64,000 nucleotides of DNA from Sinanaerobacter chloroacetimidivorans (GTDB taxonomy: Bacteria; Bacillota; Clostridia; Peptostreptococcales; Anaerovoracaceae), in contig NZ_JAGSND010000002.1 of assembly GCF_018128545.1 (NCBI RefSeq), positions 271,325 through 335,324 on the forward strand. The letters run 5' to 3'. The notes under the pieces were generated by a model. The model was not told the origin of the DNA and did not search any database. It was given only the letters and a program-made list of their open reading frames with translations. Each line of letters starts with the position of its first letter. Position 1 is the first letter of the stretch. The translations under genes were made by a program, and so were the position numbers. Of this stretch, positions 16,652 through 25,188 are shown piece by piece.

Positions 16652-16757
16652 TACCTCTTTCTCTTTATCCAATCATGCACTAGCTCTTTCTCTTTTACCA
16701 ATATTTCATTAGCTCTTTCTCTTTTACCAATATTTTATTAGCTCTTTCTCTTTTTAT
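16652..16757. repeat. 29-bp tandem repeat at the permease 3' end
   Basis: Units at 16681-16709 and 16710-16738 differ at one base. A partial third unit (16739-16757) is the last codons of the permease gene, and a degraded copy sits at 16652-16680. The repeat appears to be a reiteration of the permease gene's 3' end (encoding KKRKS before the stop), so it separates the permease from iolG by about 100 bases. Confidence 0.9.
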
Positions 16758-17925
16758 TAGTGCGGATATCGAACCACACAGCTGCCACCAGAATAATGCC
16801 TTTTACGATATACTGCCAGAAGGCGTCCAGATTCATCATGCTCATGCCATTATCAATGGTAGCCATAATCAACGCACCTAAAATCGCACCTGCTACCTTG
16901 CCGATCCCGCCGGTCATGCTGGTTCCGCCAATGACTGCAGCAGCGATGGCATCCAGTTCAAGGCTCATATTGGCCACGGTGGTGGTGCTGGCATTCAGCC
17001 TTGCCGCCAATACCAGTCCTGCGACACCGATCATAAGTCCATGAATGGAGTATACGAGTACCAGATTCTTTTTCACGTTGATCCCCGAATACCGTGCGGC
17101 ATCCAGGTTTCCTCCGATGGCGTAGATACTGCGCCCGAAGGTGGTGCGCTCCGCCACCAGGGTCAGCAGAATAACAAGAATAAACATAATCAGCACCGGA
17201 ACCGGCATGCCCCGATAGCTGTTCATAATCAATACCGCGATCAGGATGGCTGCCGTCGTCAAAGCCCAATGTATCAGCATATCACGCGGACTTTCGGTGA
17301 GCGTACCGTTCCTGCGTTTGCTCGCACGTCTCTGAAGCCCGTTGAGCAGTAGAAGGATGGACAGCAGGATTCCAATGAAAAGACTCATGGGCTTGCTGAT
17401 ATAGGCCTGGCCGAAATAAAGGAGAGATTCCTGAAGAGGTGCAATGGTAGCCCCTTCGGTTACCACTAGAATCAACCCTTTGAATACCAGCATCCCTCCC
17501 AGCGTAACGATAAAGGGTGCCAGATCCAGATAAGCGATCAACGAGCCCTGCACTACATAAACCGCAACGCTTACAATCAGACAGATGAGAATGGTTTCCG
17601 CCGTTCCCATGCCCCAAAAAACCTGCAAGGCTGCGGCAACACAGCCGATGAAGCCCACCACCGCTCCGGCGGAAAGATCGATGCCGCCGCTGACGATAAC
17701 CAGCACCATGCTGATTCCCATGATCCCAACCGTGGTCATCTGACGCATGAGGTTGGATAAATTTCTTGTAGATAAAAAGGATGTCGAAAGATTGCTGAAT
17801 CCATCACTGGTAAAGTAGGTGAAAAACAGCCAGAGCACAACCAGCACCGCAAACATGGTGAAGGTTCGAATGTCTATTTTTTTCACAACAGTATACCGTT
17901 GTAATGTTTCTTCTTTTTGTATCAT
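16738..17925 (-). CDS. Inositol/sugar ABC transporter permease
   Basis: 395 residues from the ATG at 17923-17925 (GGGAGGTAACGCT upstream). Roughly ten hydrophobic segments; the conserved permease loop reads ARLNASTTTVANMSLELDAIAAAVIGGTSMTGGIG, typical of the ribose/xylose/inositol branch (RbsC, XylH, InoK-like) of carbohydrate uptake family 2. It begins 4 bases after the ATPase gene ends. The C-terminal end (KKRKS) has been tandemly copied downstream of the stop. Substrate is inferred from the operon. Confidence 0.9.
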   Translation of the reverse strand: MIQKEETLQRYTVVKKIDIRTFTMFAVLVVLWLFFTYFTSDGFSNLSTSFLSTRNLSNLMRQMTTVGIMGISMVLVIVSGGIDLSAGAVVGFIGCVAAALQVFWGMGTAETILICLIVSVAVYVVQGSLIAYLDLAPFIVTLGGMLVFKGLILVVTEGATIAPLQESLLYFGQAYISKPMSLFIGILLSILLLLNGLQRRASKRRNGTLTESPRDMLIHWALTTAAILIAVLIMNSYRGMPVPVLIMFILVILLTLVAERTTFGRSIYAIGGNLDAARYSGINVKKNLVLVYSIHGLMIGVAGLVLAARLNASTTTVANMSLELDAIAAAVIGGTSMTGGIGKVAGAILGALIMATIDNGMSMMNLDAFWQYIVKGIILVAAVWFDIRTNKKRKS

Positions 17926-17929
17926 AGCG

Positions 17930-19471
17930 TTACCTCCCTGGTACCGATGCCTGCAGCAGGATTTCCTGCGTTGCTTCGGAAATATCGAATTCACCTGTGA
18001 TTTTCCCGTTTGCCATGGTGATAATCCGGTCGCTCATCCCCATGATTTCTTCCATTTCAGACGAAATCATGATGACCACCACGCCCTGATCCACCAAAAG
18101 ATTCATGAGCTTATAGATTTCATACTTTGCGCCCACATCAATGCCTCGTGTAGGTTCATCCAAAACAATAATCTTCGGTTCACAGACAAGAGCCTTGGCA
18201 ATTACAACCTTTTGCTGGTTCCCCCCGCTCAGGCAGGAAACTGCCGAATTGATATCAGGAGTCGCAATTTGCAGATTGTTTTTATATTGGTTGGTATAGT
18301 TAACTTCTTTATCATCATTCAGTACTCCATATTTTGACACCTTACGCAATGCGGCCAAGGTAGTATTTTCTTTGATCGACATGATCAGATTCAGACCCAG
18401 CTTCTTTCGGTCTTCGCTGATGAGAAAAAAACCGTGCTTTAATGCATCCATGGGACTTGAAATCTGTACCGGCTTACCATTAATCAGAATTTCTCCCTGA
18501 CCCTTTTCCCGGTATGCTCCAAAGAGCGCGGTAAACAGCTCCGTTCGTCCGGCGCCCATCAGTCCGCTGATCCCCAGGATTTCCCCCCGATAGGCTTGAA
18601 GGCTGACGTTTTCAATAAGCTTTTTCCCTGCAACATCGGGATGATTGACACAATAGTTCCTGATTTCCAGCACCAGTTCGTCCCTTGTATGAGGCACCCT
18701 CGGAAACATATTCGTGAGTTCCCGCCCTACCATCAGGCTGATCATGGTTTCTTTATCCAGATTGGTGCGCTTACGGGTTTCAATGGTTTGCCCGTCACGG
18801 AGCACCGTGATTTCATCGGCGATCCGCATCACTTCATCCAGACGGTGACTGATATAAATACAGGTAACTCCTTCACTTCTGAGCTTGCACACAATATCCA
18901 GCAGCACATCAACCTCCGCTTCCGTCAGGGCGGCGGTAGGCTCATCCAGAATCAATAAACGAACTTCCTTGGCGAGAGCTTTGGCAATCTCTACCATCTG
19001 TTTCTGACCGATTCCCAGATTCCTCACTTTTTCATCGGGACTGATAGTCAAATTACCCTCCGTATTCAGTCCGATCTGCTTGAGCAGCTTCATGGAATCC
19101 ACATACATTTTGTCAAAGTCTATAAACCCGAAACGCGTTGGTTTTTCATTTAAAAAAATATTTTCAGAAACGCTGAGTTCCGGCACAACGTTAAGTTCCT
19201 GATGAATGCAGGCGATCCCTTCCTTCTCCACATCCCGGATACTCTGAAACTTCATCTCTTTTCCGTCATAAAACATCTGTCCGTCATAGCTGCCGTAAGG
19301 GTATACTCCACTGATGATTTTAATTAAAGTAGATTTTCCTGCTCCGTTTTCTCCGACAAGGGCATGTATGTGTCCCCGAGCCACTTTGAAATCAACATCC
19401 GACAAGGCTCTCACACCGGGGAACAGCTTGGTAATTCCCCTCATTTCCAGAATATAATCCGGTTGCTGCAC
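17930..19471 (-). CDS. Inositol/sugar ABC transporter, tandem ATP-binding protein
   Basis: 513 residues with two fused nucleotide-binding domains, as in RbsA, XylG and MglA. The first has Walker A GENGAGKSTLIK, a signature LGIGQKQMVEIA and Walker B LLILDEPTAAL. The second has the usual degenerate Walker A (GLMGAGRTELF) but intact LSGGNQQKV and IVLDEPTRGIDVGAKYEIY. It starts at GTG (19469-19471) behind AGAGGTGATACT. A stable hairpin in the 157-base gap before it probably lowers its transcript level relative to the binding protein. Confidence 0.92.
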   Translation of the reverse strand: MQQPDYILEMRGITKLFPGVRALSDVDFKVARGHIHALVGENGAGKSTLIKIISGVYPYGSYDGQMFYDGKEMKFQSIRDVEKEGIACIHQELNVVPELSVSENIFLNEKPTRFGFIDFDKMYVDSMKLLKQIGLNTEGNLTISPDEKVRNLGIGQKQMVEIAKALAKEVRLLILDEPTAALTEAEVDVLLDIVCKLRSEGVTCIYISHRLDEVMRIADEITVLRDGQTIETRKRTNLDKETMISLMVGRELTNMFPRVPHTRDELVLEIRNYCVNHPDVAGKKLIENVSLQAYRGEILGISGLMGAGRTELFTALFGAYREKGQGEILINGKPVQISSPMDALKHGFFLISEDRKKLGLNLIMSIKENTTLAALRKVSKYGVLNDDKEVNYTNQYKNNLQIATPDINSAVSCLSGGNQQKVVIAKALVCEPKIIVLDEPTRGIDVGAKYEIYKLMNLLVDQGVVVIMISSEMEEIMGMSDRIITMANGKITGEFDISEATQEILLQASVPGR

Positions 19472-19495
19472 AGTATCACCTCTTTTATCTCTTTA

Positions 19496-19541
19496 AGCGG
19501 CTCAAAGACCCCCACTGCTCAGGTGTGGGTCAAGAGCCGCT
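19496..19541 (-). ncRNA. Intercistronic hairpin between binding protein and ATPase genes
   Basis: AGCGGCTC (19496-19503) pairs with GAGCCGCT (19534-19541), with an inner GACCC/GGGTC stem. No long T-run follows on the minus strand, so it is more likely an attenuator or mRNA-stabilising 3' structure for the upstream binding-protein transcript than a full terminator. Confidence 0.6.
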
Positions 19542-19628
19542 AAGCTGGAAATTTTTTTACTTCTTTTGCCAAATTATTCGACCTGAACAAACCTTTTACT
19601 GATTTTTGGTATGTTCAGCAGCCCCTGC

Positions 19629-20729
19629 TTATTGGGCTGGCCACTGATCCTTGGGAACATTTTTATAGACGTCTTCCAATGAATGGAATTTGTCCTGGGC
19701 GATGATAATGTCATAGAGATTATCCTTGTCAATGGCGATAACATCCACGGAAAAACTGTCTACATCTTTAAAATTGTTATTCAATTTCGTCCACTCGCCT
19801 AAGGAGGAGTCAATAGCAGTCATGGGATCCTGTCCGGTAGCCAGGGCCACTGCCAGTTCTATGGCGGCGAGATTCAGCTTTGCCAGAGGCTTATAAACGG
19901 TTCCGGTCTGCTTGCCTTCCACGATCCTTTGACAGGCTGCCAAATCCGCATCCTGCCCCGAGATAGGTACATTGAGCCCCTGGGCTGCCAATGCCTGAAT
20001 GGCTCCTCCGGCGGTTCCGTCATTGGATGCGATAACACCCTGAATGTCGTTATTAGCTGACGTGAGTCCGTTCTCGGTATTTTTCAGAGCTTCATTGGGA
20101 TCCCATCCTTTGCACCACTGTTCCAGAACGATGTTGATGTCCCCCCTGTCAACATAAGGTTTCAGGACGCTTTCCTGGCCTGCGGCAACCAGATGGGCAT
20201 TATTGTCCTCTGCAGCACCCTTCAGCCAGATATAGTTTCCCTTCGGAGCCTTTTCCGTTACGAAGGTGGCCTGCTTCACCCCTACTTTGTAAGAGTCAAA
20301 GGTTATGTAATAATCCAGATCGCAGTTCATGGCAAAGCGATCGTAGGAAATCACCGGGATCCCTTCCTGATGAGCCGTGTCGATGATTGGAGCTACGGCC
20401 GAAGCATCCAGTGATTGAAGAATCAGCACATCGATCCCCTGGTTAAAGAGATTTTCACATTGAGAAACCTGTTTCTGGGCGTTGTTTTCGGCCGATTGAA
20501 CCAGTAATTCAAAGCCGTGCTCATCCGCATAGGCCTTGAACATATCGATTTCACGCTGCCATCGTTCTTCCTGGGTATGGCCGACTGAAACGCCGATTTT
20601 GATATCCTTGATATCCTTTGCCTGTCCTTCGGTTTCCGGTACGGATGCATTTTCTGAACAGCCCACTGTCATCAGAAGTACCAGAACCACCGCTAAAAAC
20701 AATCCTGTCAGTTTTGAAAATTTACTCAT
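19629..20729 (-). CDS. Sugar/inositol ABC transporter substrate-binding lipoprotein
   Basis: 366 residues. A signal peptide with a lipobox-like end (LLMTVGCSEN, Cys about residue 24) indicates a lipid-anchored protein. The mature part is a periplasmic-binding-protein fold of the ribose/xylose type (IGVSVGHTQEERWQREIDMFKAYA; NLFNQGIDVLILQSLDASAV; PVISYDRFA), closest in pattern to XylF/ChvE proteins. GGAGGAAGAAGAAA precedes the start. It delivers the substrate to the permease/ATPase pair; inositol is inferred from the catabolic genes around it. Confidence 0.9.
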   Translation of the reverse strand: MSKFSKLTGLFLAVVLVLLMTVGCSENASVPETEGQAKDIKDIKIGVSVGHTQEERWQREIDMFKAYADEHGFELLVQSAENNAQKQVSQCENLFNQGIDVLILQSLDASAVAPIIDTAHQEGIPVISYDRFAMNCDLDYYITFDSYKVGVKQATFVTEKAPKGNYIWLKGAAEDNNAHLVAAGQESVLKPYVDRGDINIVLEQWCKGWDPNEALKNTENGLTSANNDIQGVIASNDGTAGGAIQALAAQGLNVPISGQDADLAACQRIVEGKQTGTVYKPLAKLNLAAIELAVALATGQDPMTAIDSSLGEWTKLNNNFKDVDSFSVDVIAIDKDNLYDIIIAQDKFHSLEDVYKNVPKDQWPAQ

Positions 20730-20837
20730 TTTCTTCTTCCTCCAATTAAATCAATTCTATGGGAAACGAGAGTATTCTCCCTCATTTCTTTCAATTTGAA
20801 TGGTTGTATTTATTTAAACAGCTTCGCTATTCCAATA

Positions 20838-21665
20838 TCACAGGAAATGTCGTGTTTTTTGAGCTGCTGTCCGAATGACCTCTTCCGGATCCAACTCCCA
20901 GTATGCAGGCCGGAACAGCTCGATAGAGCAAATTTCGTCATACCCCTTTTTGTGCAGCTTTTCACTGATTTTTGCAAGAGGAATTACCCCCTCACCCGGA
21001 AATAAGCGGTGACAGTGGTCCAATACACCCAAGGGCAGATCTTCACAATCGTCAATGTGATAGACAAATAATTTTTCCAGCGGAACATCGTCAACGGCAT
21101 CAATATTCTCCAGGCGGTTGTATAGAAAGAGGTTGATGGAATCAAGCGCCAGCCCTACGTCCGGCCGATGGACGGCCTGAACGATTTCCAATGCCTGCTC
21201 CAAACTGCGAACACACCAGCGCCTGTCGCCGATGGGCTCAAAGGCCAGCTTTACACCATAGGGCTTTGCGGCATCAGCAAGCTTGTCAAGAACCTCCGTG
21301 CTGTCATCAAACACCTCACTCTGTGTTTTTAGGTACATATCATCACCCATAGTGGGGACGACTATGATGTACGGATTTGCAATTGCCTGTGCAGTTTCGC
21401 AGCCGAACCGGAACAAATCAAGCAGCTTTTGCCACTGCCCAGGTGTGCAGAAATTGATATCTTCTATGGAGTTCAAGGCATATGGCTTAATCCTGCTGGA
21501 GGCGAAAAAGGACTGCAGCTCCTTTACGGTATGCCGGGCAAAATAGTCCTTCAGCATGTCGAGGCGGAGTTCGATATAGTCATATCCATATTTTTCGCAC
21601 AGAGCCAGATCCTGCTCTACCGTAGAGCGCTTCATACAGGTTGCTTCATTGAATCCCAGTTTCAT
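20838..21665 (-). CDS. iolI: Inosose isomerase-like TIM-barrel protein (IolI)
   Basis: 275 residues. The opening MKLGFNEAT, then DLALCEKYGYDYIELR, KPYALNSIEDINF, GVKLAFEPIG, DVGLALDSINLF, FVYHIDDCEDLPLG and IVSIELFRPxYW-like CSIELFRPAYWEL match Bacillus subtilis IolI point by point as I recall it. Metal ligands expected for the AP-endonuclease-2 fold (Glu, Asp, His, Glu) are present in EPIG, ALDS, YHIDD and SIELF. IolI interconverts scyllo-inosose and 1-keto-D-chiro-inositol, which would let the operon handle chiro-inositol. GGAGGTACGAT precedes the start. Confidence 0.85.
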   Translation of the reverse strand: MKLGFNEATCMKRSTVEQDLALCEKYGYDYIELRLDMLKDYFARHTVKELQSFFASSRIKPYALNSIEDINFCTPGQWQKLLDLFRFGCETAQAIANPYIIVVPTMGDDMYLKTQSEVFDDSTEVLDKLADAAKPYGVKLAFEPIGDRRWCVRSLEQALEIVQAVHRPDVGLALDSINLFLYNRLENIDAVDDVPLEKLFVYHIDDCEDLPLGVLDHCHRLFPGEGVIPLAKISEKLHKKGYDEICSIELFRPAYWELDPEEVIRTAAQKTRHFL

Positions 21666-21685
21666 ATCGTACCTCCATGGGAAGA

Positions 21686-22792
21686 TTACTTACCGAAGGT
21701 AAGCATGACCTTGCGTGCGTTGGCTTTATCGTGACAGGCCGTGTCAAATGCCTGGTGGATGTCTTTAAAATCGAAATGATGGGTGTTCAGTGCCGCAAAA
21801 TCATATTTGTCCTTGATAGTGGACATAAATCGGATGGTGCGCGGAAACCAGCGGTCGGTTCCGCCAGAGCCGGAAATCTGCAGCGTTTTCCAGATGGTTT
21901 TTCCGATTTCCACAGGAACCTTGCGTCCGATGGAATGTCCGATGAGCCCAACTCGTGCGCTGTGCCCTGCAAGATCGAACAAGGATGCGATGCCGATATC
22001 GTTGCCGGAGCACTCGATGACCACTGAAGGTCCCCGGCCGTTGGTCAGTCTGAGCACTTCATCCTGAAAATCCTGTTTGGTTGGATCTACCACAAAATCC
22101 GCACCATAGTTCAGGGCGTTCTCACGCCGGGATTCCAGCGGATCGATGACGATGACTCTGGCATTGGAGTTCTTGCATACCATACTGGCACAGAGCCCGA
22201 TGGGACCTGCCCCAATGATCACGCAATCGTCTGAGGCATCCGGTGCACAGCCATTTCCCCAAACGCCCCAATAACCGACGTTGAAGGTTTCCACCCAGGC
22301 GCCCAGTTCGTAGTCCCAATCATCGGGTATCACGTGGGTATAGCATTCTTCAAGGATCATATATTCTCCCATACCGCCCGGAGAATCAGGCCGGAATCCG
22401 ACCTCCCTCATATTCAGACAGGCAGAGGGCATTTTTCCGTCTTTGCAATTGGCACAATTGTAGCAGGGAAGAACGCAGTCCCCAACCACCTTGTTACCGG
22501 GCTTTACACTGGTAACGCCGCTGCCCACAGCAACGGCCTGGCCGGCCCATTCATGGCCCGGTGTATAGGGCCCCAGGTCGTAGCGTCCTTCGGCTGATTC
22601 TCCTTCAAAGCACTCCACGTCCGAGCCGCAAATGCCGCAGGCTTTGAGTTTGATCAGAATTTCATTGGGTTTCAGAGGAGGAAATTCCACTTCCTCAATT
22701 CGCAGATCCTTAGGTCCGTACAGAAATGCAACCTTTCCCTTAATCGCTTCCATTGTCTTTTCCCGGGCTGTTTCGAAACCGACCAATGACAT
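21686..22792 (-). CDS. Zinc-dependent alcohol/polyol dehydrogenase
   Basis: 368 residues (an alternative start at 22753 removes 13). Medium-chain dehydrogenase with catalytic zinc ligands in CGICGSD and GHEWAG, structural zinc cysteines in CYNCANCKDGKMPSAC, and the Rossmann motif IIGAGPIGLCASM. The pattern is that of sorbitol/threonine dehydrogenase relatives. It lies between iolI and iolN, 20 bases from iolI, so a role in oxidising a cyclitol or an intermediate of the same pathway is likely. Which hydroxyl it oxidises cannot be told. The standard Thermotoga-type pathway has only one such enzyme, IolM, encoded separately here. Confidence 0.88.
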   Translation of the reverse strand: MSLVGFETAREKTMEAIKGKVAFLYGPKDLRIEEVEFPPLKPNEILIKLKACGICGSDVECFEGESAEGRYDLGPYTPGHEWAGQAVAVGSGVTSVKPGNKVVGDCVLPCYNCANCKDGKMPSACLNMREVGFRPDSPGGMGEYMILEECYTHVIPDDWDYELGAWVETFNVGYWGVWGNGCAPDASDDCVIIGAGPIGLCASMVCKNSNARVIVIDPLESRRENALNYGADFVVDPTKQDFQDEVLRLTNGRGPSVVIECSGNDIGIASLFDLAGHSARVGLIGHSIGRKVPVEIGKTIWKTLQISGSGGTDRWFPRTIRFMSTIKDKYDFAALNTHHFDFKDIHQAFDTACHDKANARKVMLTFGK

Positions 22793-22859
22793 TCGGACAG
22801 CCCTTTTCCTTTCTTTACAACATATTACATCCTAAAAAATAGTTTGTTTCCGAAGCGGC

Positions 22860-23837
22860 TTAGTACGCCAGCGTATAGATATGACGCCCTCCATTGACAG
22901 GGCCTTTGATGACCGCTTCAATATCCTCGCGCTTGCGCTGTGTGACCAGCTCAATGGGAGGCAGTTCTCCGGCAGGATATTTTTCCAGAATATCGTTCAC
23001 GAGCTTTTCCAGATAGTTCAGCACATTTTCCACGCCGGGCCTTGCCTTTTCCGCATCGGCACCTCTTGGGTCACCGATGACTCCTTCCGGTGTACAAATG
23101 CATTCCATACCCACACTGCCAAATGCGTTATACCATTTGATCGGTCCAACGCCATTTTCCGCAGAGTTGTTGATGTGGCCGGGAGGCAGCATCGGACTAG
23201 GCTTTGTGGCGACCGCATGCTCCTGTTTGCAAAGTTCAGGAAACAACGCTAATGAAAAAGACTGTTCAACCTCATCGGCGTGAATAAAGGGCGTATCGAA
23301 AACCCCTCCCTGTTCTTTGGTAGCAAGATCCGTCAGACCGGTTTCCGGGTTTTTGGCTGCATTCCAGAAGTGTACATAAAGTGTAATACCGGGAACCTGA
23401 AATTTCTTACCGAATTTATGTATAGCGAGAGGAATTACATAATCCTGTCCATGACCATTGACGACAATCATTTTACGGAATCCGGTGTTCCAGAATCCGG
23501 CAAAAACATAACAAAGATAGTCCGCAAGAGTTTCTTCCGGTATCATGATGGTTCCAGGCATGCCCAGATGGTGATAAGGATGCGAACCGTACCAGATGGG
23601 CTGCGCCACAGTACAGCCGGTAGCCTTGGCAACCTGCTCACAGAGGCGGGTATCCAGATAGGTATCCTCTCCAAAGGGGGCGTTGGGCCCATGATTCTCC
23701 GTTGATCCTACCGGGATCAGAATGACATCATTTTTCTTGAGCCTTTCTGCTACTTCAAGGTTGGTCATGTTCTGAAAATAGATACCGTTGCTGCTTTCCA
23801 TGTTGCCGCCTTTTGCGGGAATCTGCCATTTTGACAT
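22860..23837 (-). CDS. iolN: Creatininase-family hydrolase, 3-dehydro-scyllo-inosose hydrolase (IolN-like)
   Basis: 325 residues from the ATG at 23835-23837 (GGAGGAAAAAACA upstream). Creatininase-fold metal sites: IPVGSTENHGPNAPFGEDTYL (Glu, His, Asp), WYGSHPYHHLGMPGT, and VNGHGQD, with a later HADEVEQS. Within an operon with IolG, IolM and IolO homologues this fits the Thermotoga IolN, which opens the ring of the diketo-inositol made by IolM. The family assignment is secure; the specific substrate rests on context and remembered similarity. Confidence 0.8.
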   Translation of the reverse strand: MSKWQIPAKGGNMESSNGIYFQNMTNLEVAERLKKNDVILIPVGSTENHGPNAPFGEDTYLDTRLCEQVAKATGCTVAQPIWYGSHPYHHLGMPGTIMIPEETLADYLCYVFAGFWNTGFRKMIVVNGHGQDYVIPLAIHKFGKKFQVPGITLYVHFWNAAKNPETGLTDLATKEQGGVFDTPFIHADEVEQSFSLALFPELCKQEHAVATKPSPMLPPGHINNSAENGVGPIKWYNAFGSVGMECICTPEGVIGDPRGADAEKARPGVENVLNYLEKLVNDILEKYPAGELPPIELVTQRKREDIEAVIKGPVNGGRHIYTLAY

Positions 23838-23867
23838 TGTTTTTTCCTCCATTTCTGTATGTAATTT

Positions 23868-25055
23868 TCATTTTCTTGGATAATCCATACTTACCAGCAC
23901 TTTGCCGGAAGTACGGTTGGCCGCCTGGGCCAGCCCGATTTCAATATCCTCCAGGTGAACGCGGTCGGTTACCATTTTGCGCATATCGATGCGCCCGCTG
24001 GCCATCAGGGCAATGACATCACTGTAAATCCCCTGTCCCGACTGTCCGTTGGAACCACTGATGCAACCGGCATGAAACATATAGGGATACAGGTCGATGC
24101 TGGTTTTTCCAATAGAATGCCCTATTTGAACCGTTTTGCCGCCGATGGCCAGAGCTCCGGCCATAACCGGATAGGTAGCATTGGTAGCTCCCGAGCACTC
24201 GGCAAACAAGGAAATTCCTCTTCCCTCTGTGAGATCCATCAGCAGTTCGGATTGATTGATTCCTTCTTTGCTGAGTGCAATGGGATCGAATATGTAATCC
24301 GCACCGCAGCCCTTTGCCAGCTGACGACGCTCTTCCGTGGTCTCAAAACAGATCAGTTTTGCCGCACCGCTGGTTTTCATTAGGGAAATGGCAGATAATC
24401 CGATAGGGCCTGCACCGAACACAACCACGTGCCCGCCTGGGCGGATACCGCCGCCTCTTACAAATAACCCGTTATAGGCAACACCTGTGGGCTCAATCAT
24501 GGCACCTAATTCAAAGGCTGTCATTTTATCACCGTAAAAATTTACGATATCATTGAGCAGGTAGCAGTATTTTGCCTTAACCACCGCATATTCCGCAAAG
24601 CCGCCGTCAAAGGTAAGCCCGGGCTCCTCAAGGTTTTGACACTGGTTGAACATTCCCATCCGGCAGGCATCGCATTCACCGCACCAATTCATAGATTCCA
24701 CGCTTACCAGATCTCCCGCTTTCAGGCGCTGCTTTACAGCCTTTCCTACCTCGATAATTTCCCCTGAGAACTCATGCCCGGTGATGATTGGATATTTGGA
24801 ATGACCGTCATATTTTGTATAGCCATCCTCATCTTTTTGCAATAGATGAGCGTCCGTTCCGCAGATCCCCGCAGCCCCCACCTTAAGTAATACTTCATCT
24901 TCCGCAGGTACGGGTATCGGTCGGTCGGTTACGACACCTTGAATATTTCTCCAGATGGAGTTGCCTCTTCTAGAGCGTTTTGTTGAAGTCTCTCGCTCTG
25001 AAAGTATATAGCCCTCCTTAGGCTCCCAATCTGCGGTAACATAAAACCCTCTCAT
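23868..25055 (-). CDS. iolM: Zinc-dependent scyllo-inosose 3-dehydrogenase (IolM-like)
   Basis: 395 residues. Catalytic zinc ligands lie in CGTDAHLL and GHEFSGE, structural zinc cysteines in CGECDACRMGMFNQC, and the NAD-binding motif is VFGAGPIGLSAIS. The N-terminal extension of about 40 residues before the GroES-like fold (MRGFYVTADWEPKEGY) is typical of the Thermotoga IolM type. It would oxidise scyllo-inosose to a diketo-inositol that IolN hydrolyses. AAAGGAGGATGAACA precedes the start, directly below a two-hairpin element in the iolO-iolM gap. Confidence 0.82.
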   Translation of the reverse strand: MRGFYVTADWEPKEGYILSERETSTKRSRRGNSIWRNIQGVVTDRPIPVPAEDEVLLKVGAAGICGTDAHLLQKDEDGYTKYDGHSKYPIITGHEFSGEIIEVGKAVKQRLKAGDLVSVESMNWCGECDACRMGMFNQCQNLEEPGLTFDGGFAEYAVVKAKYCYLLNDIVNFYGDKMTAFELGAMIEPTGVAYNGLFVRGGGIRPGGHVVVFGAGPIGLSAISLMKTSGAAKLICFETTEERRQLAKGCGADYIFDPIALSKEGINQSELLMDLTEGRGISLFAECSGATNATYPVMAGALAIGGKTVQIGHSIGKTSIDLYPYMFHAGCISGSNGQSGQGIYSDVIALMASGRIDMRKMVTDRVHLEDIEIGLAQAANRTSGKVLVSMDYPRK

Positions 25056-25074
25056 TGTTCATCCTCCTTTTAAC

Positions 25075-25149
25075 ATTCTGCCCGGCTCTTCAGAGCCACC
25101 TGGTAGAATTTAGGCTGGAAAATCACGAATCTGTGATTCGTAGATTTTC
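25075..25149 (-). repeat. Composite two-hairpin element, copy 1 (iolO-iolM gap)
   Basis: Hairpin A: 25118-25131 pairs with 25135-25149 (7 + 7 bp separated by one bulged base, 3-base loop). Hairpin B: GGCTC-ttca-GAGCC (25084-25097) inside ATTCT/AGAAT (25075-25079, 25105-25109). The same architecture recurs at 62965-63036, hairpin A alone at 40210-40239, and a decayed copy at about 62000-62053. Confidence 0.8.
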
Positions 25150-25188
25150 ATCGTCTTTTTTATTTATCTAGAAAATAAAGCAAAGCTT

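Noticed and set aside
16652..16757. Possible CRISPR array
   Set aside because: The 29-bp units are contiguous, with no spacers and no cas genes; this is a tandem duplication.
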